Below, piece after piece: positions 20,354 to 32,339 of a DNA stretch of 64,000 nt. Numbering within the stretch: position 1 is the first letter of the stretch; every line of letters starts with the position of its first letter. The stretch spans positions 1,488,501 through 1,552,500 of the forward strand of contig CAUEEP010000937.1 of the NCBI GenBank assembly GCA_958450365.1, read 5' to 3'. Both the position numbers and the translations under genes were made by a program. Below the pieces are notes generated by a model. The model searched no databases. It had not been told where the DNA came from and saw nothing but the letters and a program-made list of their open reading frames with translations. This DNA is from Mesorhabditis belari. Its lineage: Eukaryota; Nematoda; Chromadorea; Rhabditida; Rhabditidae.

Positions 20354-22995
20354 ACTAGAGAAATCCAAGACTTTTAAGAAAAAAAGATCCAAGAATGACA
20401 TTCCAAAGCTTTATTTAAATGAAAATGATGCATTGATGTATTTAAATGTAAATACTAGCATTAAAAAATGAGTTTCCGATTGCATTTCGAAGATTTTTTT
20501 ACCAGAAAACTCGGCAAAGTATGGGTATTTTTTGAAAAGCAAGAGTCTGAGCTTGACTTCAAAGCTGTAAGCTGTAATGAAATCTTTTCAATCATGAGAA
20601 AACTGACTCATTTTGATAATTGGTTTTGAATATTGATTTTGAATAGAAATAGCTATCAGAAATCAGATTTGTTTCAAATTTGTTAAAATAAAGCGATTAA
20701 AGTAAAGCGATTAAAGTAAAGTGATTTCTAAAAGTTCCCATTTCTCATGAGTAAAGTGATTTCTAAGAAGTCTGCTAGCAGCTACCGTACCCCGGCTGTG
20801 GCGAATTGCCACTGCTCTGCAGTTAATCAAAAATTCAATACAAGTTAAAGTTCAAAGTTGGTGGATAAACTACCGTAATCAGTCACTAAATGATATTCAG
20901 CTGTCCGGTTGTTGTAGCTTGTATGCTTAAAAAACCCATTATTTAAGCTTTGCTTTTGAGTGAGTTTGTTGTTCTCCTTTTTTGTGCTTTATCATTCTTT
21001 TTTCACATGTTGATTTAATTGTGATAGTGCCAAGTTGCTCTAGTTTGAGCGAAGTTGCCCTAACAAGGGAAAGTTGGATAAATTATTACGTTTTCAAGAA
21101 GACCACCATTGAACCACAACGAGACACGGTCTCACAAGAAATTATATAGATCAAAGCATCACCATATATTTCTTACACCGGCCAAAGCTACAGTAGACTT
21201 GTCTAGTTGTTTTACTCCAACGAACACAACGATCATAACATTTCTACATTTCTACATTCTAACAATGAGTTATTTAAAAGCTTGGTACAATTATTAACTG
21301 TTAAACAAACCTTACAAGCTTTTATTAAACAAGCTTTTTCAGCACACTTTTAGTAGAGAAAGATAGTAGAAAAGTACAATAAAGAAATACAAAAGAAGAT
21401 TTAAGAAAAGAAATACAAAAGAAGTACAATAAAGAAATACAAAAGAAGATTTAGAAAAGATTCAAAAAGAAAAACAAAAGAAGAAGAAGAAAAAGAAGAA
21501 GAAAAAGAAGAAGAACAAAAACAAGAAGAAACAAAAGAAGATTTGAACGGAATTTCTGCATATTTCTATTTCAAAATCATTTGAAATGAGAATTTTCATT
21601 AGAAAATACACATTTTTTTTTTCTATTAAATCTTCTCGGGAGTGAATCTCCACAAATCGAATTCAAATTTCCGGTTTAGATCATCTAAGAAGAAAAAAAG
21701 AAGGGAAAAAGTGGAAATTTCCTGGGATTTATGATTTCTAAAGATTTTTAAAGATTTCTAAAGCTTTTTGAAGAGATGAAGTGTCAGAATGACTGAAAAT
21801 CGAATGAGAGGATCAATTTTGTGAAATAGAAATGCTTTGGGAATAGGTTTTCTTTGAGATAGATATTCAGAGATGAATCGGGAAAAATTAAGAATTCAGT
21901 ACATCAGAAAGTGCTTTTACAATTTTCAGCTGGCTAAAACGTAACGAGTTTCTAAAAACTGCCGTAAACTGTCGTCATTGTAAACTACCGTCATTGTAAA
22001 CTACCGTCATTGTAAACTACAGTCATTACCAACTACCATAATCGTAATCTTCTTGCGCTCTAAACCCTGTCCACTTTCTCTTTCTATCTTACGAAACAGT
22101 GAATAAAAAGTGAAAGAGTTCAATCACTTTAGATTTAGATTTAGATTTAGATTTAGAGTTAGATTTAGCTGAGGATTGTCCTCTCAAAATTGACCTTAAA
22201 CTTACAATAATTACGACAATTGCAAGAAAAAGTAAATCCAAACTTTCAAATGAACTTTTTATGTAAAGTTCATTGTAAAGTTTGATTTGTTATAAGTAAA
22301 GGATTTTTTGAAGGAATGATGATGGAAAGGCGTCATAATGAGCACTAAATCCGATGATCCGATCATTTTTAAGGAGAGGAAAAGAAAAGAAATGAAAAAA
22401 CAAAAGCTTTTTCTTTGTCCGGGAAAGAAAATTTTGAGAAAAAGACATTAAAATAAGAAGATTTTGAAAGGATTATGAGGGAGGGGAAAATTTTGGGGAA
22501 ATCAGAAGAAGAGGAGAAGAAGAAGAAGAGAAGAAGAAGAAGAGAAGAAGAAGAAGAGAAGAAGAAGAGAAGAAGAAGAAGAGAAGAAGAGGAGAAGAAG
22601 AAGAGAAGAAGAAGAAGATGGGTAAAAATAAGGTTTTACAAATTATAACAAAACATTTGACTTTTCAGAATTCTCCTCTTTCAGAATTCAGAATTCTTTA
22701 AATTTCGAGTTAGATTACTGTACTTTTCTTTCTTTCTTTGATCAACTTCGGTTCTTTGTGATCGGATAATTGATGACTGATGATTAGCCAAAAGAAAACA
22801 GATTTTAGCACGTAGTTCTTGTGGAAGTACACTGAGTACTCGAGCTGGACTGGACTTATGATTGTAACTAAGCTTGACAATAGACAATTTAAAGAGGCTT
22901 GACAATAGCCAATGTAACTAAGCTTTACAAACCTAATTGATAAAGTTCATTGGCAAAATACGCTAGAGGAAAATCTCATTGAACATTCTCGCATT
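20354..22995. other. Region without a recognisable gene
   Basis: AT-rich sequence with short TACCGTAATC and ATTTAG repeats, a MITE half copy at 21880-21935, and polypurine microsatellites at 21365-21545 (AGAAATACAAAAGA) and 22495-22620 (GAAGAAGAAGA). No frame resembles a known family. If kpc-1 has further 5' exons or a promoter, they could lie here. Confidence 0.5.
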
Positions 22996-23005
22996 GGCGT
23001 TGAGT

Positions 23006-23138
23006 ATCCTTTGTGTTTGCTATGTAAACACACCTTTTTGGCACACTAAATTCTTCATTTTCTTGCAGGAAAGCCGAAAAAGGAAGAAACGGTTGTACCA
23101 GAAAGAGTTTGTTTACAGATTTAAGCACAAAGTACGGA
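23006..23138. mobile_element. GTACTTTGTGCT-family MITE copy
   Basis: TATGTAAACACACCTTTTTG, CACTAAATTCTTCATTTTC, then the inverse ending AGATTTAAGCACAAAGTAC. A further half copy lies at 24095-24150. Confidence 0.65.
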
Positions 23139-23287
23139 ACGAAAGAAAAGTTAAGCGAAGAGATGAAGAGAAAAGGATGTAAAGCTGTAAAAAGCTGTAA
23201 AACCTGTAAAACCATAATCGAAACGCTAAGCCTAATGAAAAGCTATGCAAATAGATTGTGCTTATTGTCAATGTCATTGCTTATTGT

Positions 23288-23552
23288 CAATCCAATGCAA
23301 CAGCCAATGCACCAGCCAATGCACCAGCCAATGCACAATCCAATGCACCAGCCAATGCACCAGCCAATGCACCAGCCAATGCACCAGCCAATGCCAATAC
23401 AGCCAATGCACCAGCCAATGCACCAGCCAATGCACCAGCCAATGCACCAGCCAATGCACCAGCCAATGCACCAGCCAATGCACAATCCAATGCACAATCC
23501 AATGCACAACCCAAAGCACAACCCAATGCACAACCCAAAGCAACAAGTTCAT
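23288..23552. repeat. 12-bp minisatellite (CAATGCACCAGC)
   Basis: About twenty-two copies of CAATGCACCAGC and CAATGCACAATC. The unit is a multiple of three and lacks stops, so five frames stay open over 300 bp and give artefactual proteins (Pro-Met-His-Gln, Ala-Asn-Ala-Pro and others). Confidence 0.9.
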
Positions 23553-24199
23553 TCTGTAAACAATCGGCGGGGGGGAAAACATTCAGTAATCTTTCTTTCT
23601 TTTGGCTCATCGGCGCTTATCAAACATTTGCTCAAAATGAGAAATTTTCTCTTCACACACAAAAAAGGATTCTGATGAGCTCTAAAAACTTATCACAAGA
23701 CAAAATAAACGGAAAATTTCTGCTTCTCAACTTAACCAATCGGAAATGATCTTAAAAAAAACAACGGAAATGATTTTTGATTGAAATCTTATGATTTTGA
23801 AATCAAAATTGATTTAGAAAGTCGAAAGTTCCGTCGAAAGTTAAGTTTTTGTTGCTCAAATAATTGCTCACAGATTATTTGCATAGGATTTTAAGAAGGC
23901 AACTTGGCCAAAGGGCTAAAGGCCAAAGATGGCTGAAAATTCTGTTATTTAAAAGAAAGATTTGATTTTCCACATGACTAACTTTGAATAAAGAAAGTTT
24001 TTTGCAATTATAAAGTCAAAGCAGTTCTAAAAGCATTCAAAAAAACAAGGATTATAAGAAAATAGGTTAATTTTAGATATTTTGAATATAAAGCCATCGG
24101 AATTGAGGAATTCAGCGCGTCAGAAAGTGGGTGTTTACGAGAGAGTACAGAGTAATGGGCAGGGATAAGCTTGGCCTAAAAGTACTAGTTACAGACAAG

Positions 24200-24335
24200 A
24201 GCCGGGACTTGGCTTGGTCTACAAGGCTTGGGCTTGGTCTACAAAGCTTGTTCTTGGTCTACAAAGCTTGTTCTTGGTCTACAAAGCTTGGGCTTGGTCT
24301 ACAAAGCTTGGGCTTGGTCCTGGTCCCTTGAACCT
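24200..24335. repeat. 20-bp tandem repeat (AAAGCTTGGGCTTGGTCTAC)
   Basis: Five to six 20-bp units with G/T variation at the centre. Confidence 0.85.
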
Positions 24336-25039
24336 TTGGAACAGACCAAGCTGAGCTGGAGCTGGTCTCTTGCCTTGCCTTGCATCGTCTAACCTAGCTT
24401 ACCTGCCCTGCTCTTGCTTAGCGAGTCGTCTTATATACACGCCGCCTTATATACACGTCGTCTTATACACGTGCCGCTCTTTACTCCTTCTCAAGATATT
24501 CAGCCGTTTAACTGGTTTAGTGGCAAATTGAGCTAAATGTGCTGAAATTTCAAAAATAATGTCCCTAATGTCTTTTGAAGTGAGCTACAATCGATTGTCA
24601 CTGCAATTTCGAGGTTAACATGTGTTTTAGAAACAAGGAAAATAATTGTGAAGATGGCAGAGAGGGGACAATTGGGATGGAAGAAAGGGTAACACAAGAA
24701 AAGGACTCTTTCCTTCCTCAACGCTCCTCAATTGGACACAATAAAACACCCTCTTTTCAAACCCCAACAACACAACTAGAGAAATTTGTCAAATAAAATA
24801 AATATATATCAAATAAAATCTCCGTCAAACTTTTGGTGAAACAAAAAGGAAATGACCCTCAAAACCAGAAACTAAACCAAAATACAAGATTTTTTTGTTT
24901 TAGCACTTTTTATTTGGCTCAGCCGGTTTCTCTAAAATCGTGCCCTTAAAAATTCTAAGTTAAAATCGAGGCCTCAACGTGGCCCTTTTTGAGGCGTAAG
25001 CAGTTATTAAGTCGCCTGCCAGGAAGGCTAATAAAAAAA

Positions 25040-25118
25040 CGGCATGGCCGAGTGGTTAGTGCGCCTGTCTGTAAGGCAGCCCCAGCATCAAGGGCTCAGG
25101 TTCGATTCCTGCGAGGGT
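25040..25118 (+). tRNA. Class II tRNA-like sequence, GTA in the anticodon loop
   Basis: TGGCCGAGTGG (A box) and GGTTCGATTCC (B box) at correct spacing. The anticodon arm CTGT-CTGTAAG-GCAG has T33 and GTA at 34-36. A long variable arm forms GCCC-CAGCATCAA-GGGC. The D stem is poor, the T stem has one mismatch and the acceptor ends barely pair, so it may be a pseudogene. A run of T follows. Eukaryotic nuclear tRNA-Tyr is normally class I, so GTA with a variable arm is unusual. Confidence 0.5.
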
Positions 25119-25412
25119 TTTTGACGTTTTCAAATTTCAAAAACGTTTTTTCACGTTTTTTTTATGGAAACACGTTGGGCTGGGTAGAAGGTCTTGGATG
25201 ATAAATCTGGCCTTGGATGACAACGTTTAAGCGGATTGAGGATAAGAGCAGATAAGAGGTGGTTGAACGACCAGAAGTCGTCTCAACTTGTAACATAATA
25301 TGATAAAACTTGTAAAGCTTGTATAATAACATATAATATAAAAATTTACATATAACTATGAATATTTTAATTACTATTTGAATATAGCTTTTAAAAAAAC
25401 TCACCATTTACC

Positions 25413-25457
25413 TCAAATTCGATAGCTTTTTTGGTGCAGAGAGTGCGGAGAATTTTC
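25413..25457 (-). other. Orphan exon-like segment (minus strand)
   Basis: TTGTAG acceptor, 45 nt open in one frame (KILRTLCTKKAIEFE), then donor gtaaat, phase 0 to 0. There is no family match and it abuts an AAATTTTT palindrome. It could be a 5' exon of the convertase gene or chance. Confidence 0.2.
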
Positions 25458-25933
25458 TACAAATTTTTATGGGAAAAATTTGTAGAAAATTTTCATTTCA
25501 TAAAAATTCGATGATGGAAATGGCAGGGAAATGGTAGGAAAATGGGCAAAGAAAGAAATTGAGCACTTTTGTCACCCTGGGAATTTGAGGAACACCTCTG
25601 GAAAGAGGAAAGCCTAAGCCAGCCTCTCGACTTTGGGAAACGGCACCCCGGGCATTCTGCACACACCCCAGAATGCTGGAAAGTGCTAGAATTGCCCGCA
25701 AATTATGCATCGGATTCCTTTAACGGGTTTTAAAAGCATAAAAATCAAGTACACATAACATTCTGCTGTTTGAAAGGAAAGCCACAAAATGTCAATTGCT
25801 CACAGATCATTTGCATAGGATTTTAAGAAGGCAAGGCCAAAGGCCAAAGATGGCTGAAAAGCTGAAGCTAAAAGCTAAAAGCCGAAAAACCAGGTTAACA
25901 ACGGGTTTTCCTCTATTTTAGATGCGTTGCCGG

Positions 25934-26006
25934 TCGCTCTGGCGCAGTCAGGAGCGCGCTTGTCTACGGCCAAGACGGTCCGAGTTCGACCCCCCGTACT
26001 GCTACT
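25934..26006 (+). tRNA. Degenerate tRNA-Arg(ACG)-like sequence
   Basis: TGGCGCAG with a perfect GCGC/GCGC D stem and an anticodon-loop-like CTACGGC (T33, ACG), both as in tRNA-Arg(ACG), plus AGTTCGACCCC as B box. The acceptor ends do not pair and the anticodon stem is imperfect. Probably a pseudogene. Confidence 0.4.
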
Positions 26007-26309
26007 CAATTTTGATTTTTCTAATTTCTTATTTGAAATTACATAACTATATAAAATTCTTTTAAGACTTTTAAGACTTTCTTTGAGACTTTTTAAGAAA
26101 TTTCAGTTTTTTTTTGGTCTAAAGACGGCTGAGAAACAAACGGACGAACAGTTGGACAAACGGACGGACAGACACTGCTCTTTTATATACAGGCTCAATG
26201 ACTGACTGCTTTTTGACCCAGATTTACACCAAGAATCGTGCAAACGATCGTTAGAAGCTAACCTAGCTATTGTTCCGTTAAGAAGTCTAAAAAGATAGGC
26301 TCTTGCGTA

Positions 26310-26915
26310 GTTATTTTGAAAAAAGCCGGGATTTTGAACGGATCGTCACGCTTTGAAGGCCTATAACTTTGTCTAGAGATAATATTATGGCCAACTTTTT
26401 ATATCATTTTATAGAGAACATTCCAGGCTTTCAAATAACATTAAATAGAGCTTGATTGGATAATCGAGTCAAGAAAATCAGAGCTAACTCTGAGCAAATG
26501 AGGCCTATCCGAGTCAGGTGTCGTGTCGCCTTGTTTGCATGGGAATGAGAAATCCAGTCAAGCCCTATTTGGTATTATTTGAAAGCCAGAAATGTTCCCT
26601 ACAAAATGATACAAAAAGTTAGCTATAATATTATCTCTAGACAAAGTTATAGGCCTTCAAAGGGTGACGACCCGTTCAAAATCCCGACACCACACCCGAG
26701 TCGGATAGGCCTCATTTGCTCAGAGTTAGCTCTGATTTTCTTGACTCAATTATCCAATCAAGCTCTATTTGGTATTATTTAAAAGCCTGAAATGTCCTCT
26801 ATAAAATGACATAAAAAAGTTAGTTATAATATTATCTCTAGACAAAGTTATAGGCCTTCAAAGGGTGACGACCTGATTGACCTGATTCAAAATCCCGGAT
26901 ACTTTCAAAGTATCC
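26310..26915. mobile_element. Foldback element, inverted plus direct copies
   Basis: A ~200-bp unit (GGCCTATAACTTTGTCTAGA to GAGCAAATGAGGCCTATCCG) occurs once forward and then twice inverted, the second inverted copy nearly complete. The ends carry TTTGAA(G/C)GGGTGACGA-type sequence. No coding capacity. Confidence 0.7.
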
Positions 26916-26939
26916 TGGATTCTTTTAAAATACCCGGAA

Positions 26940-27500
26940 ACTACGCAAAAGCTAAAAAATAAGTAAATAGAGATTTCTGTGCGTAAGCTAGGTAAGTTCT
27001 TGTAGTACTAAATGTTTAGTTGATAGAAAACCATTCAAACACAACAAAGCAATAAAGCAACAAGTTGTTTCGGAGGAAATCAGTGGAAAAAGGAGGAAAA
27101 GGAGCTGGTTTGCATGTTTTGTCGGAATTAAACTTTGGCCGTGAAAAGGGGATAAAAGGGGAAAGAGCATCCACATCATGCAAAGGGAAAGGGGAGGGGA
27201 TTTGCATGAGTGGGGTGAAAGAGGACAGAGAACAGACAGAGAATAGGGTCTCCCCCCACTCTTGACGACCCAGCCACGTCAAAAGGGTGCCATTTGCATT
27301 CACTTGGCCTCTATCCTAAAGACCCAGCACCCCTTTCCCTTTCTGAAAGACCCAGCTCTCTAGAGCTTTAGAGAAAAGCATATGAAAGCCCAACTTCACT
27401 TGACAAAGTTTCAAATGTTCTGTATTCTCTTTGATCTCTTGAAATCTGGCTCATAGCTGACTATCTAGATCATTTGACGAATTGAGCAGAAGTTGAAGAA
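26940..27500. other. Region without a recognisable gene
   Basis: Moderately GC-rich, with GGAGGAAAAGGAG and AAAGGGGAGGGGATTTGCAT. Short frames exist on both strands but none has family resemblance or exon-like borders that I would defend. Confidence 0.4.
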
Positions 27501-27509
27501 CTTGCAGAT

Positions 27510-27740
27510 GATCGAGATCGAGATCGAGACCTCGATCGAGACCTGGATCGGCTCGGAGAGGATTGGGTCAGAGAGGATCGGCTCGGAGAGGATCGGGTCG
27601 GGGCGGATCGGGTCAGAGCGGGTCGGGACGGATCGGGACGGATCGGGTCGGAGCACATTAGGTTGGGTCAAAGGTTGACCCGAACAAATTGATTTTTCGG
27701 GCTGACCCGATTTGACCGGATCGAAGCGGATCGGGTTAGA
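27510..27740. repeat. GATCGGGTCGGAGAG minisatellite
   Basis: About fifteen diverged 10-15 bp units based on GGATCGGGTC and GATCGAGACC. Arg/Ser-Pro-rich open frames are artefacts. Confidence 0.85.
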
Positions 27741-28789
27741 AAAAGAAAAGATTGTCAAAAGAAGAAAGGTATGGATGCTGGGATGCTGACAAACATTGCA
27801 AGCTAATCGACCAACTCAACGATCGACTAACTCAACGAGTTCACCAGTGCATTTAGCAAATTTAGATTTAACTTCTTAACGATGTTTGCTTTTTTTTGCT
27901 GTTGTTAGCTTCATGTCAACGATGTTAGCTTTATGTGGTGGCATCAGAATATTCAGTCTACAAGATATAAAACTCAATTGGGTAAATTTAGCACTTAGCA
28001 TTTAGCAAAGCAATGCTAAACTGCTAAATCCGTTTAGCAAAATTGCTAGATGGTAAATGGTGAATAGTTTAGTGGATCCGGGCTCTGGTAAGGATCAAAT
28101 AAGGACATAAATAAGAACACAGTGATAAAAAGCGTTCAACGAAGCAGAGACAGGTGATCTTGAACTGGTGATCTTGAACAGATGATCTAGTTTTCAATGG
28201 CTTTTCAATAGCTTTCAATGGATGCTTTCATAGCTTCAAAGAAAATCCATTTGATTTGGGAACAGAAAAACGAGTTCAAGCTTGAGTTCAAGTTAGTTAT
28301 TTAGAAGATTATAAAAAGAACTTAGTTACAGATTGTGTGGTTAATTGATCACCTCGGGTTCATCGTTCTCTTGGACCCTTGTCCCCCTGGCCTCTTGTCC
28401 CCTCTCAGCTCTCACCTTCAGTCCCAGCTCCAGTCCCTTGTCCTCTTTCCCCATTCCCTTCTATTCTCATCACAAAGAAATCTCTCCTCTCCTTGAAGGG
28501 TCAAGGGCCATCCATTTCTCTTGATGACCATCCCTTCTAGACCAAAAATGGTTCACAAAAATCTCTAATACCAAAAAGAAGATACCAAAGAGAACATAAA
28601 GCACAGAATTGTAGATAGGATTGTTTTAAAATATTAGCTAAGCTAAGCAAGCTATTAGCTTATTAGCTATTAGCAATATTAGCTAAACATGTTGAAAACG
28701 ATGAAGCTAAAGAAATGGAGAAAGTTGAATTGAAAAGTTGAGAAAGTAAAACCCAGTGGAAGTGCAATGGAAAGAGCTGGGGTTTCTTA

Positions 28790-29060
28790 AACGGTTTTAG
28801 TTAGCTAGTAGCTATTAGATAGTAGATAGTTAGCTAGTTATCTACTATCTAATAGCTAATTATCTACTATCTAATAGCTAATTATCTACTATCTAATAGC
28901 TAGTTATCTACTATCTAATAGTTAGTTATCTACTATCTAATAGTTAGCTAGTTATCCACTATCTAATAACTAGTTATCTACTATCTAATAACTAGTTATC
29001 TACTAGCTAGTCAGCTATTTGTTATCTAATAGATAGCCATATCTGTTAGCTATCTATTGT
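28790..29060. repeat. 22-bp tandem repeat (TTATCTACTATCTAATAGCT)
   Basis: Nine to ten copies of about 22 bp. Each unit is a near palindrome (TAGCTA/TAGATA), so the single strand can fold. Confidence 0.85.
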
Positions 29061-29689
29061 AAATGTATCTAGTATCTGGTAGTTAACTGTACCAAAATAC
29101 TTTATTAGATTGTGATCACAACTCTAGCTTAACCTAAACTATCATTTTTTGCTTTTGAAATGTCCCCATCAAAATCTAGCTATTTTTGAGCATTTTGATC
29201 TCTAGCTTTAAACGGATTAGAGGATTCTTGAGCATTTAAAACTGTAAACAGATTAATCTTTGAATATTTGGCTAATAAAAATCAGATTTTGAAGAAAAAA
29301 GAAAATCTCTGGCTAAAAGGAAAAAGAAAATCTCTGACTTTAATCGTAAATTTCTGTCGGTGATGTCGTTGTCGGTGTCGATGTTTGTGTTTTGGATGTT
29401 TCCTGGAGGATGGAAAAGGCAACATTTCCATTCAGACAAAAGAATGAAAAGGAGAAAACGAAGCGCAAAGAAAAACACACAATATAAGCATAAGATTTTC
29501 GCGTTACTTTCCATAAGATCAATTCAAAGGAAAGATCAATTCAAAGGAAAGATCAAGGCAAAGAAATAGCAAAAACCCTCGAGCAAAAGCCTTTAAGATG
29601 CCTTTAAGACATCAAGGCTCTGTCTAGAATCAAAAAATTCAGATCAAGGCAAGCTAAGCAAAGTTTTTAGGCATTTAAGGCTTGGTTTG

Positions 29690-29960
29690 TCTGGCTTGGT
29701 TTGCCTGGCTTGGTTTGCCTGGCTTGGTTCTTCAACCTTCCTAGACCAATCCTTGGCTTTGGTTAGCTTAGCTATGACTTAGCTTTTGAAAATCTACTGA
29801 TCAATCTACTGATCAATCTACAGAACAATCTACAGATCAATCTGCAGATCAATCTAATGACCAATCTAATGACCAATCTAATGACGAATCTAATGCTCAA
29901 TCTACTAATCGACAATCCACTGATCGATTAGCTTAGCCCTAATCATTATAATCCACTGAT
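29690..29960. repeat. Two short arrays: GGCTTGGTTTGCCT and CAATCTACTGAT
   Basis: Three to four GGCTTGGTTTGCCT units at 29690-29735, then about twelve CAATCTA(C/A)TGATC units from 29800. The flanks 29060-29690 and 29960-30650 show no recognisable gene. Confidence 0.75.
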
Positions 29961-30654
29961 CGACTTTTTGAAGAGTTGAATAAATTCGATAGCAAGTTAG
30001 ATCGCAAAAAGCTTAAGGCCAAGCTTTTAAGTCTACATCTAAGCCAAGTTATTCAACCGTCAGCTATATTAATCCAAAATCTTAATGATTCAAGATCAAG
30101 CCAAAAAGCCAAAAAGCTAAAAAGTCAAAAAGCCAAAAAGCCGCAAAGCCAAAAAGCCAAAAAGCTTTTTCCGGAGGTCATCAATTTGTGTGTTGGATGG
30201 CGCACTCCAGGCAAAGAGGAGAGAATTCAGCGGATGAATTACACTCTTATGGAAAGAAAAAAAAGGAAAGAATCCCGTAAAAGGGGGTAAAAAGTGTGGG
30301 TAGAGTGAATTGATGGAGTGAATTGAGAGGTGAGGGTGGTGTGGATGACGGGGGGAGGAGATGGGGTGAGAGTGGCACCCAATTCACTCCTCATCTATGA
30401 GTTTTGAGTTGAGCGTAGACGAGACAAGGCGAAAAAGATGAATTTCCACTAATATTGTGGAGAAATGAGACAAATTTCCTCAAAAACCGAATGCACTTGG
30501 CTTCGTCTTTTATTCGAAAGAACTAAAGCCAAGTTTAGCGTCCGTTAAGAAAGATGAAACGAGTCATAGATCAATTTATGCTTAAATAGTTCCCTATTGT
30601 GACATTCATAGGCAGAAATGAGTGCTAAAATATTACAGTAAACATATCTAGACA

Positions 30655-30955
30655 ACATAACAAAAAGGGCGCGGCGCGTATAAAAGGTGGGACATACGCG
30701 CCCGGCCTCTTTACCATTGGCAATCTAACTTTGAGCTTAAATATCTTGGCTTTGGGTTGTTCGATTAAAATAGTTTTTATATCAATCGATAGAGAAAGAC
30801 TTGGCGCATCTAATGATACCAAAAATGTTTAAATTGAACAGCTCAACACCGAGATATTTTAGTTCAAAGTTGAGCCAATGGCAAGAGGCCGGGCGCGTAT
30901 GTCCCACCTTTTATACGCGCCGCGCTCCTTTTGTTATGTTGAATTGCCAATGGCG
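30655..30955. mobile_element. GCCATTGGC-family foldback MITE, full length
   Basis: The outer arms match for about 55 bp (AACATAACAAAAAGG...GCGCGGCGCG against the complementary right end), followed by CCATTGGCAATCTAACTTTG and AGCTTAAATATCTTGG. The centre CGATAGAGAAAGACTTGG is conserved with the copies at 3384 and 39655. The arms carry CGCGCC motifs and GGGACATACGCGCCC. Confidence 0.8.
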
Positions 30956-31849
30956 AAGAGGTGGGGCCTTAACAAATGCCCGATAATCCACCCTGTACAG
31001 TAAAAAAGCCCGATAACCCACCCTGTATAGTAAAGAAGCTTTGGACTGTAGGAGTAAACCTGTCAATTCAAATCAAGTGTGAAGTGAGAGACAAAAAAGA
31101 GGAGGCACACCCTGAAACGAGGCTTTTCCCCTCAATCGACCCGTCCTTGTCTACTCCATTTGGTTGGAAAGGTGAAACCGGACCATGAATCGAGAAGAGA
31201 AGGCTTCCCGAAATGGATGAAGAGTGGGAAAAGAATTCTCTCATCCTTGGCATGCCTCTCTTTTCCCCAAAAAGTAGGATGATCTCTCTTTTCTTTCAAA
31301 TAACTGGTATTTTTGTAACAAGAAAAAAAAAGAGAATCCTTTTTGGGAAGTGTTTCAAATGTGGCTACGGAAAGGGTACGGAAAGAAAAGCGTGACTGTA
31401 CTGCGTTAACTGTAAATGTCTATGCATTGCTCAAATCTCAATCCAATCCTTACATTTTTATGCAGTACGATGTACTTTATTGGGTGTACTATACAGCTTC
31501 GGTTTGATTTTCGGTTTGATTATCCAAGAAGCGTAAAATCAGACCAAAAATGTGCAAGGTGTTGGTGTATCGCGGATGAGCAAAACCCTAATTAATGACT
31601 AGAAATAGAATTGATGGCTATACACAATTGATGGCTATAATTCATAAGAGTTATAGCCATCAATTGATGACTATAACTCTTATAGTTATACCCATCAACT
31701 GGCTTTGGCTTTGACTCAAAAAATGGGCAAAAGAATAAAGCGCTTATGAGGAGATTTTTCTCACAAAGAACAACAATAAACACGCTTATCAGAGAGAGAA
31801 ATTTCTAGATAACAGCCCACAAAGCTCTCTTTGACCAGTTGAAGATCGG

Positions 31850-32035
31850 AACTTAATAAAATGGGTTCAATTGAGTTCAAATCAATGGAAATCGAATGGG
31901 AATCGAATGAGAAACGAATAGGAACCAAATAGGAACTGAATATAAACCAAATATGAACCAAATAGGAACCAAATGAGATCTTTATGGGAATCAAATAGAA
32001 ACCAAATCGAAACCGAATAGGAATCAATGAAAGCT
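31850..32035. repeat. Diverged AATCGAATGGG / GGAACCAAAT array
   Basis: About fifteen 12-18 bp units. Similar AATCGAATGGGAATCGAATG units recur at 33975-34060 and, inverted, at 50925-51330. A GTACTTTGTGCT-family MITE half copy follows at 32055-32110. 30960-31850 shows no convincing gene. Confidence 0.75.
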
Positions 32036-32339
32036 CTCAAACAATGGCTGCAAAGTAGACTGTTTGTAAACGCACCTTTTTAGCAAACTTGACTCCAGCT
32101 TTCTTGTGAAAGTCAATGCTTCAATCAATCACATCAATCTTGCACAATTCGGGCTTTGGGGGCAAACGCCTCAACCTGCTGAAAGCACCAATTTTCTTCC
32201 CCAAGTGTGCTCAAGACAGCTTTCTGCTTCAAAATATCTAGAGCGAAGTTGGAATCCTTATTTAAACCTCTATCAAATCGTGTGCATCAAAAGGCCCATC
32301 TGTTGCCTGAGTTAATAACAACTTATCATAATACATGTC

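Noticed and set aside
23109..23749. Overlapping open frames with Pro-Met-His-Gln, Ala-Asn-Ala-Pro and Cys-Thr-Ser-Gln repeats
   Set aside because: A 12-bp unit without stops keeps several frames open at once. No frame has coding flanks or splice sites.
25498..25710. 70-codon minus-strand frame starting with a signal-like hydrophobic stretch (LRAILALSSILG)
   Set aside because: No splice borders, no family match, and a CATTCTGGGGTG hairpin at the DNA level. Too weak to call.
27016..27303. Overlapping frames on both strands of a GC-richer stretch
   Set aside because: No family resemblance or splice signals; open on both strands, as expected by chance.
29976..30290. 104-codon Lys-rich plus-strand frame
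   Set aside because: Most of it is an AAAAGCCAAAAAG repeat, and the rest shows no recognisable motif.
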